From: JAGXOF01 sp046545575
Lineage (GTDB): Bacteria > Chloroflexota > Dehalococcoidia > SZUA-161 > SpSt-899
Length of the DNA: 34,036 nucleotides
Direction of reading: 5' to 3'
NCBI GenBank assembly: GCA_046545575.1
Contig: JBKGZM010000018.1
Location: 1 to 34,036, forward strand
Shown here one piece after another: positions 14,940 through 22,525 of the stretch. Made by a program: the position numbers and the translations under genes. Below the pieces are notes generated by a model. The model had not been told where the DNA came from. It worked only from the letters and a program-made list of their open reading frames with translations, and did no database searches. How positions within the stretch are numbered: the stretch's first letter is position 1; the number at the start of each line of letters is the position of its first letter.

Positions 14940-15662
14940 ATGAAGGTAATTGACGAATTGATTTCGAGCTTGCGAGAGGATGCTCCTGTTCAGGGTGTTT
15001 ATGCCTGTGCCTTCTGGACCGGAGTAATTACCCGGCACTGCGGTCTCTCGTCCACGTTTACCGAGGATCATCCATACCACAAGATAGTGAAGAAGGCAGG
15101 GGACTTGACCCAGAAGTCGGGGATAGAACTGGCCAGGCAGGCGAACTCGGACGGGCTTCTCGAAGCTTCGATAGGAATGGCAACTATCAACTCGCTTATA
15201 GACTTTGACGAAGAGAGATACACAAAACAGAATGTCTTCGATATCCTGGCGGAAAAAGGGAGGGACAAGAATGTCGCGATAATAGGTCATTATCCCTGGA
15301 TACCCAAGCTCAGGGGGATTGCCAGGAACCTCTGGATTATAGAGCAAAGCCCTCGCGATGATGACCTCCCTGAGGAGGCAGCGGAGGATATCCTGCCCCA
15401 GTGTGATGTGATCGGTATGACGGGGACATCGCTTATTAATCATACCTTTGAGCACCTGATGGAGTTAGCGAGGGGGAAATTTGTTGTTATGGTGGGGCCT
15501 ACCAGTCCCCTCTCTCCCGTTCTGTTCGATTGGGGCGTGGATGTTATAGGCGGGGCAAGGGTCATAGACCAGGACCAGGCGATCCGTTCGATTGCTGAAG
15601 GCGCTACTTTCCGGCAGGTCAGAGGGGTAAAACTCGTAAACATGTCCCCGGAAGACCTTTAG
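14940..15662 (+). CDS. DUF4213/DUF364 protein (putative heavy-metal chelation)
   Basis: A 240-residue protein starting MKVIDELISSLREDAPVQGV at an ATG with GGGGTGAT 6 bases upstream. The N-terminal enolase-like DUF4213 part (to about 95) contains VYACAFWTGVITRHCGL and EASIGMATINSLI. The C-terminal DUF364 domain shows VAIIGHYPWIPKLRG, CDVIGMTGTSLINHT and GKFVVMVGPTSPLSP. It is a divergent paralogue of the transporter-linked protein at 12795. The family is thought to bind metals, from a structure; no reaction is established. An IscU/NifU-like scaffold gene follows 30 bases later, so the two probably form an operon and may act together in metal or Fe-S cofactor handling. Confidence 0.86.
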   Translation: MKVIDELISSLREDAPVQGVYACAFWTGVITRHCGLSSTFTEDHPYHKIVKKAGDLTQKSGIELARQANSDGLLEASIGMATINSLIDFDEERYTKQNVFDILAEKGRDKNVAIIGHYPWIPKLRGIARNLWIIEQSPRDDDLPEEAAEDILPQCDVIGMTGTSLINHTFEHLMELARGKFVVMVGPTSPLSPVLFDWGVDVIGGARVIDQDQAIRSIAEGATFRQVRGVKLVNMSPEDL

Positions 15663-15692
15663 CGAAACTACGAGTCCAAGGAGGAATTACTG

Positions 15693-16184
15693 ATGTCATT
15701 TGACCTGGAAAGAGCATTACAGGAGTGGGCAGAGGAAAACCTGGAAAGCATCGGAGTTTCTAGAGACAAAGCGCCAAACTTCGACGAACTGCGGCAGAAA
15801 GTTGTAAATGGGTTAAGACAGACGTACTCGAATGAGGCGTTGAAGATATACTTTAATCGGTCAGAAAATATGCGCACTCTCCAAAACCCTGATGGGTTTG
15901 CAAGAGTAACGGGCCCTTGTGGTGATACCATGGAAGTATATCTGAAGCTCAGGGACGGCAATGTCGCCGAGGCCTCTTTCCAGACCGACGGCTGTATTCC
16001 TTCCATGATGGCCGGTGGGATGGCTACGCGTCTTGCCAGCGGGAAAAGCCTCGAGGAAGCTCGGACAATAGAGCAGGAAACGGTACTGGAAGCCCTGGGA
16101 GGCCTCCCGGAGGATCATGTCCATTGCGCTCTCCTCGCATCCGATACCTTGAAGGAAGCGATCAAGAACGCACTCAGTCGATAA
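15693..16184 (+). CDS. IscU/NifU-like iron-sulfur cluster scaffold
   Basis: A 163-residue protein with all three scaffold cysteines: Cys76 in GPCGD, with the following Asp78; Cys101 in TDGC; and Cys145 in HCALLA. The stretches VYLKLRDGNVAEASFQTDGC and MAGGMATRLASGKSLEEA are classical IscU/NifU N-domain features. Compared with IscU (about 128 residues) there is an N-terminal helical extension of about 40 residues without recognisable motif. Scaffolds assemble [2Fe-2S] or [4Fe-4S] clusters for transfer to apoproteins; the clustered dehydrogenase upstream would be a client, but that is inference. GGAGG stands 8 bases before the ATG. No cysteine desulfurase is encoded in the window. Confidence 0.88.
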   Translation: MSFDLERALQEWAEENLESIGVSRDKAPNFDELRQKVVNGLRQTYSNEALKIYFNRSENMRTLQNPDGFARVTGPCGDTMEVYLKLRDGNVAEASFQTDGCIPSMMAGGMATRLASGKSLEEARTIEQETVLEALGGLPEDHVHCALLASDTLKEAIKNALSR

Positions 16185-16237
16185 CAATCAATCATGCCAA
16201 TTGTGATTGACTCCCTACATAAGGCGAGTGAGAATTT

Positions 16238-16260
16238 CCCTCTCCCTTGATGGGAGAGGG
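16238..16260. terminator. Hairpin between convergent genes, dispersed-repeat type
   Basis: CCCTCTCCC (16238-16246), TTGAT loop and GGGAGAGGG (16252-16260) form a perfect 9-bp stem followed by GCAGGGTGAGGG. It sits between the convergent scaffold and acyl-CoA dehydrogenase genes. The sequence resembles a widespread bacterial intergenic repeat. No U tract follows, so intrinsic termination is uncertain. Confidence 0.5.
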
Positions 16261-16311
16261 GCAGGGTGAGGGTGACATTCCCGTAGCAATGACCTCGTAA
16301 TCCCATGTGAC

Positions 16312-17460
16312 CTATCTGTATCCCAGTGCGTGCTTGGCGATTATCAGCTTGTGTATGTTGGGTGACCCGTTTATCACCTGATGCATTTTGGCGTCGCGCA
16401 GGAGTCTGCCCAGCGGGTACTGCCCCGCGCAGCCGTAGGCTCCCATGATCGTGAAGGCATCATCCGAGATTCTAGAGGCCACATCGGCGGCGTAATACTT
16501 GGCTGTGGAGGTCTCTGAGGTGTTGTCCAGGTTTCCTCCATCCTTTTGACTGGCACAGCGGTAGGTAAGCAGCCGGGCCGCCTCCGTCTTCGCTACCATT
16601 TCAGCCACTACGTTTTGCACCATTTGGAATCTACCGATTTCCTGGCCGAACTGAACTCGCTCATTCGCGTATTTCACCACTTCGTCTATCAGGGCCTGGG
16701 AGTTACCCACCGCCCGTGCAGCGGCCGTGAGGCGGATGTTGTTAAAGCTCCTCATCATGATCTCAAACCCCTGTCCTTCCTTACTGAGGAGATTGTCAAT
16801 AGGAACCTCTACATCATCGAGGAAGATATCTGCCGCAGGCATGGACCTCCACCCGAGCTTTTCCTGGTCCTGAGATAAAGATACTCCCTGTGCCTTCATA
16901 TCCAAAATGAAAGCCGAGATTCCGTGGCGTCCTTTGTCAGGATTTGTATAAGCGAAGAGGATGCCGACATCGGAGACCTGTGCGAGGCTGATCCAGGCCT
17001 TGTTGCCGTTCAATCTGTAGTGTCCCCCTTCTTTCACCGCCGTAGTCTTTATAGAGGATACGTCTGAGCCTGCTTCCGGTTCAGTTACGGCGAAGCACCC
17101 CAACCACTCGGCGCTTACGAGCTTTGGGATGTACTTTCTCTTCTGCTCATCGCTTCCGAATTCCGCTATCGTCCTTGCGGTGGCCATGGACTGCGTGTTG
17201 AAGGCCACAGCGATTGAACTGCTCACCCTGGCGATCTCCTCGCAGGCGACGGTGTGAGCAAGGAATCCCGAGTTATTCCCGCCGAATTCCTCCGCTATAG
17301 GGCAGCCGAAGAAGCCGAGTTCTCCCATCCTGGTGATTATCTCCCTGGGGAAGCGGCGTGCTCTCTCATCGGCACTTGCTGTCGGGGCGATCTCGTTCAC
17401 GGCGAACTCTCTCGCTGTTTTGCGCAGGTTCTGATGTTCCTCTTCGAGTTCATAAGCCAT
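16312..17460 (-). CDS. Acyl-CoA dehydrogenase family flavoprotein with altered catalytic position
   Basis: A 382-residue protein from the ATG at 17458-17460 (MAYELEEEHQNLRKTAREFA), the usual family length. It has the helical N-domain, the FAD-binding signature FAVTEPEAGSDVSSIKTTA, and KAWISLAQVSD, RSFNNIRL and YGCAGQYPLGRLLRDAK. In most acyl-CoA dehydrogenases the base is the Glu of a Y-E-G-T-S motif; here that place reads INGSPNIHKL, so it is Asn364. The alternative Glu position of isovaleryl/long-chain types (helix G) also seems to lack Glu (FNNIRL). The protein may have a different chemistry, or no dehydrogenation. It overlaps the helicase stop by 11 bases, which suggests translational coupling. 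Confidence 0.87.
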   Translation of the reverse strand: MAYELEEEHQNLRKTAREFAVNEIAPTASADERARRFPREIITRMGELGFFGCPIAEEFGGNNSGFLAHTVACEEIARVSSSIAVAFNTQSMATARTIAEFGSDEQKRKYIPKLVSAEWLGCFAVTEPEAGSDVSSIKTTAVKEGGHYRLNGNKAWISLAQVSDVGILFAYTNPDKGRHGISAFILDMKAQGVSLSQDQEKLGWRSMPAADIFLDDVEVPIDNLLSKEGQGFEIMMRSFNNIRLTAAARAVGNSQALIDEVVKYANERVQFGQEIGRFQMVQNVVAEMVAKTEAARLLTYRCASQKDGGNLDNTSETSTAKYYAADVASRISDDAFTIMGAYGCAGQYPLGRLLRDAKMHQVINGSPNIHKLIIAKHALGYR

Positions 17461-19045
17461 AACTTTGTTCTTTCCCTTTTTCCCTGAGCTCCAGAATCCT
17501 GTCAACACGGAAGACCCTTTCATCCTTTCGTTTCATACAGAATGCCCTCATTCCAAGGTAGCTCTTGCCCTGGTACTCCATCTCCCCCACCTCTTTCGGA
17601 ACAACGGTCCTTTTCGACTTCTCGTCATTTGGCTTCAGGTACACCATCTCCAGGACGGTCTCGTTTTCAATCGCCTTCTTGATCACCTCGATTTTATGGT
17701 CCAGCGGGTGGGCTTGCTCCGCTTTCTTGTACTGGTACTTCGTCAGAAAATCCACTACCTTGCGGTCCGTCCAGATGTGCTTCTTCAGGATGGGTTTCTT
17801 GAGCACGATGCCATCCAGCGTGGTACATCGGCTCAAAGCCACGTAGACCTGTCCAAAGGAAAACGTCCCCTTCCCGATGTCAATAATCACCTTATCGAAG
17901 GTCTTTCCCTGGCTCTTGTGGATGGTCACCGCCCAGGCCAGCATAAGCGGGTACTGCCTGAACCTGCCCACTACCTCCGACTGTAATTGCCCTTCCTCGG
18001 CGAAGAACCTGAAGACCTCCCAGGTGTTGGGGGTTATTTCCACCTCTTCGCCATCGGTGAGTTCCGCGACGATTATGACTTCTTTGTTTTCGTCCTGAAA
18101 TATGTCCGTGATTTTCCCGATACTCCCGTTGACCCAGCGTCCAAGGGAGTCATTGTTTACCATCATGACCTGTGCCCCTACCTTGAGCTTGAGCTCGCGT
18201 GCGGTTGGCAGGTATTCATCTCCGAACTGTCCCTCGGTACCAGCGGTAAAGGTGTAGAGATTGCCCTCCAGTTTGGCGACTTCCTGTGCGTTGATTTGCT
18301 CTGCGCCACGGTTGGTGGTCGTCAGATAAACGTAGAAATCGTCGGGGGAGGGTTCAAAGTCCGGCATATATCTCTGATTGAGAAGCTGTACTCCCTCATC
18401 GCCGATAGAGTTGTTGCGGATGGAATTGAGCAGATTGAGGAATCGTTCATCGTGCTGCCGGTAGACCTTCTCCAGCTCTATGAATTCCACATCCAGGGAA
18501 TCAAACACTTTCGCACTGTAGAAGTACGGAGTTTCGTAAACCGACTTGAAAATCTCCTTTTCAGCGCTGGTGACCACAGGTGAGAGCTGATAGAGGTCTC
18601 CGAAGAAGATCATCTGGAGTCCGCCAAAGGGCTTGCCCCGCTTTGGTCCGTTCAGTTGCAGGAACTTATCCACACAGTCGAGCAGGTCTGCCCTGACCAT
18701 CGATATCTCATCGATGACGATCGCATCCAGCGCCTTGTAGATATTCTCTTCGTCATCCTTAAAGCGGATTCTCTTCACCCGTTCAGGCGTGACATTGGGT
18801 TTAAACTTGAAGAAAGAGTGAATGGTTTGTCCTTTGACGTTGAGAGCAGCCACGCCTGTGGGAGCCAGTACCACGACCTTTTTCTGGGTGGTGTTGCGAA
18901 AGTAGTTGAGCAGAGTCGATTTGCCCGTGCCCGCTCGGCCTGTGATGAAGACACTCTTGTCCGTCTTCTCCATCATGTCGAGTGCGCGTTTGAACTCGTT
19001 GTTCAGCTCTATATTTGCTGGCTCGTGTGTCGGAGGTGTTACCAT
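17450..19045 (-). CDS. Pif1-like helicase with C-terminal WYL-like domain
   Basis: A 531-residue superfamily 1 helicase. Walker A GRAGTGKST is near residues 37-45; then come APTGVAALNVKGQTIHSFF (motif Ia), IVIDEISMV (Walker B), GGLQMIFFGDLYQLSPV (motif III), and near 395 the SF1B motif AWAVTIHKSQGKTFDKVIID followed by QVYVALSRCT. These are the Pif1/RecD-like motifs; Pif1 enzymes unwind DNA 5' to 3' and resolve G-quadruplexes or R-loops. After the helicase core, residues about 450-525 resemble a WYL domain (EMVYLKPNDEKSKRTVVPKE, then SYLGMRAFC, and VFRVDRILEL at the end), a ligand or nucleic-acid sensing module. The downstream acyl-CoA dehydrogenase gene starts before its stop. Confidence 0.85.
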   Translation of the reverse strand: MVTPPTHEPANIELNNEFKRALDMMEKTDKSVFITGRAGTGKSTLLNYFRNTTQKKVVVLAPTGVAALNVKGQTIHSFFKFKPNVTPERVKRIRFKDDEENIYKALDAIVIDEISMVRADLLDCVDKFLQLNGPKRGKPFGGLQMIFFGDLYQLSPVVTSAEKEIFKSVYETPYFYSAKVFDSLDVEFIELEKVYRQHDERFLNLLNSIRNNSIGDEGVQLLNQRYMPDFEPSPDDFYVYLTTTNRGAEQINAQEVAKLEGNLYTFTAGTEGQFGDEYLPTARELKLKVGAQVMMVNNDSLGRWVNGSIGKITDIFQDENKEVIIVAELTDGEEVEITPNTWEVFRFFAEEGQLQSEVVGRFRQYPLMLAWAVTIHKSQGKTFDKVIIDIGKGTFSFGQVYVALSRCTTLDGIVLKKPILKKHIWTDRKVVDFLTKYQYKKAEQAHPLDHKIEVIKKAIENETVLEMVYLKPNDEKSKRTVVPKEVGEMEYQGKSYLGMRAFCMKRKDERVFRVDRILELREKGKEQSYGL

Positions 19046-19213
19046 AACGCAAGTCCGCCTTTGGCGGATTCGATAATTTATTTAAGGGCAGACCTGAGTA
19101 TTCTAAAGCATCCTCGTTCGGGCAGTCAATAGTCCAATTGAGAAACCTCTTCTAAGATGGTACTATATGCGATACAATTTCTCTACCGGACTTATGAGAA
19201 TGGAGTAATGGTT

Positions 19214-20254
19214 ATGACGGATAAGAAAACATTTAGCGTTGAGGAGCTGGTTGAAGCAGCACGCGAGGTTCTAACAGATGAAGGCAAAGATCTGCGCTCC
19301 CTGCTCTATAAAGAGATCATCACCAACGGACTAAAATGCAGGCGGGATGAGCTGGATACTCTGGACCTGAAGATCATCAATCGGGCGATTTCCGAGTTTC
19401 GCCATGCTGCCAGGGTCTTTAAGCCTTACAGGAGAATTCGCAAAGTGTCTATCTTCGGCTCGGCCCGGGTATCTGAAAATGACCCCAGCTATGAGATGGC
19501 GATGCGATTGGGCCGGCAGATAGCTGAACAGGGTTTCATGGTAATCACCGGCGCCGCAGAAGGAATAATGAAAGCCGGGATTGAAGGTGGTGGCCCGGAA
19601 AACAGCTTCGGGGTCAACATCCTTCTTCCTTCCGAGACGGGCCCAGCTAGGGTAATACAAGACGATCCCAAACTGGTCAAGTTCAAGTATTTCTTTGCGC
19701 GCAAGATATTTTTCGTAATGGAGGCCGATGCCTTTGCTCTTTTCCCCGGTGGCTTCGGCACACATGATGAGGGATTCGAAACACTGACGTTGTTGCAGAC
19801 AGGGAAAGCGCCGCTGATGCCGTTGCTTCTTATGGAACTTCCAGGAGATGACTACTGGGAGACCTGGGATCGGTTTGTCAGGAAACAGTTACTCGAGCGG
19901 GGGTTTATCTCCCCGGAAGACCTCTCTTTCTACAAGATCGCTCATTCTCCTGAGGAGGCAATAGACTGGATTAAGTTTTACTATTCTACCTATCACTCTT
20001 TACGACAGGTTCGAGGGAAGCTGGTGATAAGGCTGGAGAAGGAGCTCCCTGATAGCCGTATAAGGGAGTTAAACGAGAGATTCCGGGATGTGGTTGAGTC
20101 CGGGGAGATCGTGAAAACATCTCTTTTGCCTGGGGAGAAAGATGAACCACACCTTCAGTCCAAGCCCCGAATTACCTTCACTTACAACAGGAAGAGTGCT
20201 GGACGGCTCAACGAGATGATACTGGCGATCAATGAGATGGGGAAATCGGTTTGA
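19214..20254 (+). CDS. LOG-family (TIGR00730-like) Rossmann protein, long form
   Basis: I chose the ATG at 19214 because a GGAG lies 8 bases upstream; an in-frame ATG at 19157 has none. The 346-residue protein has an N-terminal helical part (about 1-70), then the LOG core: VSIFGSARVSENDPSYEMAM, then GFMVITGAAEGIMKAGIEGG, and the signature PGGFGTHDEGFE. Many LOG proteins hydrolyse nucleotide 5'-monophosphates to base and ribose 5-phosphate (cytokinin activation in plants); in bacteria the roles are mostly unknown. About 110 C-terminal residues beyond the core, ending NEMILAINEMGKSV, are typical of the long type. No operon partner is evident; a separate promoter for the next gene lies just downstream. 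Confidence 0.82.
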   Translation: MTDKKTFSVEELVEAAREVLTDEGKDLRSLLYKEIITNGLKCRRDELDTLDLKIINRAISEFRHAARVFKPYRRIRKVSIFGSARVSENDPSYEMAMRLGRQIAEQGFMVITGAAEGIMKAGIEGGGPENSFGVNILLPSETGPARVIQDDPKLVKFKYFFARKIFFVMEADAFALFPGGFGTHDEGFETLTLLQTGKAPLMPLLLMELPGDDYWETWDRFVRKQLLERGFISPEDLSFYKIAHSPEEAIDWIKFYYSTYHSLRQVRGKLVIRLEKELPDSRIRELNERFRDVVESGEIVKTSLLPGEKDEPHLQSKPRITFTYNRKSAGRLNEMILAINEMGKSV

Positions 20255-20283
20255 CGGGGAGGAGTAACGATTGTTGATCCAGG

Positions 20284-20312
20284 TTCACAAAGCCATGAAA
20301 AGCACGTATAAT
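20284..20312 (+). promoter_or_regulatory. Predicted promoter of M23-like gene
   Basis: TTCACA (20284-20289) and a perfect TATAAT (20307-20312) are separated by 17 bases. Transcription would start near 20319, after an ATG at 20311, which favours the TTG start of the M23-like gene at 20395. Confidence 0.6.
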
Positions 20313-20394
20313 GTACCTGAAACACGAGAGTATTCCCGGGACGGCACATTGGACAAGGACAAATCCTGTTCACACGCAAAAGGGGCGAGAGAGA

Positions 20395-21018
20395 TTGAGC
20401 GATACCAAAGATAAGGGACTGAACCAGATACTTGCGTCAAGGGTGTTCCATGAGCGAATGGTCTTTCATAACAGTCTTGATGACGCGGGCTTTGAGGAAT
20501 GGATATTTCACCCTGCGATGTTATTTGGCTCCTATGACAAATGGTGGGGTGATCTAGGGAAGCGGGGAAGGGCCCATGAGGGGTTGGATTTGTGCCTCTA
20601 TCGGACCGGAGAAGGGAACATTTATTATCTCAACCGAGAGACTGAGGTCCCTGTGATATGCGCAGGCCAGGTAGTAAAAGTCAATGATGATTTCCTGGGG
20701 GAATCTGTTTTTGTTAGCCACAGTGCGTACAATTCAAACGGGTGCCAGTTGCACACAATCTATGGTCACATTAAGCCCCACGACTACATCTGCTCGGGTG
20801 AGAGGGTGGGCGAAGGCGACATCATTGGTTCCCTTACTGATGCAAGAAAAAGCGGTGGGGGAGTTCCTTATCACCTTCATATCTCCATTGCATGGATACC
20901 AAAAACCTTCAGCCCGCAAGAGCTTGGATGGCAAACGGTGGGTGATAATACCGAAGTTGTACTTCTAGATCCTCTTCGTGTTATCGAATGCCCCTACTCA
21001 ATCAAGGCAGATGTCTAG
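20395..21018 (+). CDS. M23-like (LytM) metallopeptidase domain protein
   Basis: A 207-residue protein, assuming a TTG start at 20395 that has AGGGG about 9 bases upstream. The first zinc-binding motif HxxxD is present as HEGLD, the second as HLH in YHLHISI, and between them lie VICAGQVVKV, SVFVSHSAYNSNG and TIYGHIKPHDYICSGERVGE. These are the landmarks of M23 peptidases, which cut peptide cross-links in cell-wall peptidoglycan. There is no signal peptide or membrane segment at the N-terminus under any nearby start, which is odd for a wall hydrolase; it may act inside the cell, be exported by another route, or have another substrate. Dehalococcoidia are reported to lack a normal peptidoglycan wall. 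Confidence 0.72.
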   Translation: MSDTKDKGLNQILASRVFHERMVFHNSLDDAGFEEWIFHPAMLFGSYDKWWGDLGKRGRAHEGLDLCLYRTGEGNIYYLNRETEVPVICAGQVVKVNDDFLGESVFVSHSAYNSNGCQLHTIYGHIKPHDYICSGERVGEGDIIGSLTDARKSGGGVPYHLHISIAWIPKTFSPQELGWQTVGDNTEVVLLDPLRVIECPYSIKADV

Positions 21019-21026
21019 TTATTTGA

Positions 21027-21125
21027 AAAGCCACTGGGGGAAGGAGGGGATGTTTCATACTGTGGGAAGGACTAAGTGAGGTGGTTAGCAAAATGTTAGC
21101 AAAAACAGAAGTCGAGCCCCCATCG
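21027..21125 (+). pseudogene. Possible 3' remnant of an integrase-like gene next to tRNA-Lys
   Basis: Between a stop at 21024-21026 and a TGA near 21123, the plus frame reads, in its last part, EVVSKMLAKTEVEPPSDRYK followed by Gln and stop. It has no start codon with a ribosome-binding site. Phage and island tyrosine recombinase genes often end close to the 3' end of the tRNA they target, as this frame does with tRNA-Lys. The bases also contain GTTAGCAAAA twice (21084-21093 and 21095-21104). The identification rests on position and gene-tail look only. Confidence 0.25.
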
Positions 21126-21159
21126 GATCGCTATAAACAGTGATTTTAGCTTCGATTTT

Positions 21160-21234
21160 TGGTGAGCCGGGTGGGATTCGAACCCACAACCACCGGATTA
21201 AAAGTCCGATGCTCTTCCGTTGAGCTACCGGCCC
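21160..21234 (-). tRNA. tRNA-Lys (anticodon TTT)
   Basis: Read on the minus strand from 21234, the acceptor arm starts GGGCCGG and pairs with CCGGCTC near the 3' end (one G-U wobble). A73 and an encoded CCA follow (21160-21162). The D-arm GGTAGCTCAACGG, the anticodon loop ACTTTTAAT with anticodon TTT, and the T-loop GGTTCGAATCC are all present. The 75 bases include the CCA end. It lies between the M23-like gene and signal peptidase I. Confidence 0.97.
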
Positions 21235-21253
21235 ATTCCAGACTATACCCCAG

Positions 21254-21832
21254 CTAACCTGGCTTCGTCAATGGCTTGTAGAACATAAAGGAAGTTGCTC
21301 CGGGGCTGGATTGTTTTTCCGCGGAATCATCTTGTTCCCACGAGTAGTTGGGAACGAGTCCTAACTCGCTTATCGGCCAGTAGCAGAGCCAAGCCTTGCC
21401 GATTATGTCTGCCTCTGAGACGATATCCCAACTGGCTGCACTGCGGTTGTCGCCTATGATAAAATAACTGTCTTCAGGTATTTCTCTGGGAGAGGCTGAG
21501 ATGGAATCGCCTTCGACATATGGTTCCCTCTTCCCTTCACCGTTTACGTATAGATTGCCGTCATCTATCTCCACTGTCTCACCCGGCAGGCCGACAACTC
21601 GATGGATTATGCCATGGTTAATTTTGGAACTATCAAATACGACTATATCCCCTCTGTGCGGGTCACCAAACCAATATGCTGCCTTGCTCACCACAATGTA
21701 CTGTCCATCGTGCAGTGCGGGCTCCATGCTAAAGCCCTGGACCTCGTAGTTATGGACAAAAGCCCGGATGGCCATAAAGAAGACTACTGCAAGAAGGACG
21801 GTTATTAAAACTTCCCTAAGTGCTGCTCTCAT
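21254..21832 (-). CDS. lepB: Type I signal peptidase with Ser-His active-site pattern
   Basis: A 192-residue S26 peptidase. A single N-terminal membrane anchor (about 7-25) is followed by GFSMEPAL with the catalytic Ser35, YIVVSKAAYWF (box C), RGDIVVF and the late motif GDNRSAASWD. At the place of the general-base Lys in normal bacterial enzymes (KRVVGLPG) the sequence has His77 (IIHRVVGLPGE), as in ER/SipW-type enzymes. Signal peptidase removes leader peptides of exported proteins at the outer face of the membrane. It is divergent from the ECF sigma operon. A Ser/Glu-rich tail (DDSAEKQSSPG) follows the catalytic part. Confidence 0.9.
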   Translation of the reverse strand: MRAALREVLITVLLAVVFFMAIRAFVHNYEVQGFSMEPALHDGQYIVVSKAAYWFGDPHRGDIVVFDSSKINHGIIHRVVGLPGETVEIDDGNLYVNGEGKREPYVEGDSISASPREIPEDSYFIIGDNRSAASWDIVSEADIIGKAWLCYWPISELGLVPNYSWEQDDSAEKQSSPGATSFMFYKPLTKPG

Positions 21833-21938
21833 TGTTATGATATGATAGAATGAAACGAAACGGGCACAACGTTTTTAGTGTATAAAAAAGGCTTGCATTA
21901 GTCAAATCAATGTGCGATTTTGGAATCGTGGGGGCACG

Positions 21939-22514
21939 TTGACAGAGGAAGAGTTAATCCAACAAAGTAAAGACGGTGATCTGGACTCCTTTAACCAGCT
22001 GGTAGATATGTACCAGCGGCAGGTCTATAACGTGACCTTGCGTATGTTGGGTAACCGTCAAGATGCGGAGGACACGACGCAGGAAGCGTTTATATTGGCG
22101 TGGAGGTCGGTCCGCAAGTTCAGGGGCAGCAGCTTCCGGGCCTGGCTGCTCCGAATCGCGTCCAATGCTTGCACTGATTTTCTGCGCAGTAATCGTAAGA
22201 AGCCTAAGAAGACAGATTCTCTGGATGAGTTGTTCCCCGAGAACCTACCTATACCGAGTTCATCTGATCCGCCAGAATCTTATTCCATGAGAGAGGAGTT
22301 GCAGCGAGTGATCAGTGAGTGCTTGCTCTCGTTGCCCGAGGAACAGCGCCTCGTGGTTACCCTCGCTGATCTGCAGGGACTCACGTATGAAGAGGTTGCT
22401 CAGGCTACTAATAGCTCTATAGGGACGGTGAAGTCAAGGCTGAATCGGGGGCGGTCTGGTATACGTAATTTGTTGTCTGAGAGGAAGGAACTTTTACCCC
22501 CGAATTTCGTCTAA
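21939..22514 (+). CDS. ECF-type RNA polymerase sigma factor
   Basis: A 191-residue sigma-70 family protein. I favour the TTG at 21939, with GGGGG 5 bases upstream and the usual family opening TEEELIQQSKDGDLDSFNQL; a GTG at 21912 would add nine residues but lacks a ribosome-binding site. Region 2 is clear (GNRQDAEDTTQEAFILAWRS) and region 4 reads LPEEQRLVVTLADLQGLTYE followed by SIGTVKSRLNRGR. ECF factors direct transcription of stress or envelope regulons and are held by a co-encoded anti-sigma factor, here the next gene. No autoregulatory promoter could be confirmed. Confidence 0.9.
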   Translation: MTEEELIQQSKDGDLDSFNQLVDMYQRQVYNVTLRMLGNRQDAEDTTQEAFILAWRSVRKFRGSSFRAWLLRIASNACTDFLRSNRKKPKKTDSLDELFPENLPIPSSSDPPESYSMREELQRVISECLLSLPEEQRLVVTLADLQGLTYEEVAQATNSSIGTVKSRLNRGRSGIRNLLSERKELLPPNFV

Positions 22515-22525
22515 ATAAATAGAGG

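Noticed and set aside
17987..18583. Long plus-strand open frame (198 codons) opposite the helicase gene
   Set aside because: It lies wholly antisense to the conserved helicase core and its translation has no recognisable motif. Similar antisense frames across the formate dehydrogenase gene (for example 5587-6039) were dropped for the same reason.
21851..21873. TGAAAC followed by CGTT upstream of the ECF sigma gene as an autoregulatory ECF promoter
   Set aside because: The spacing is 13 bases rather than about 16, so the match with SigW-like promoters is not good enough.
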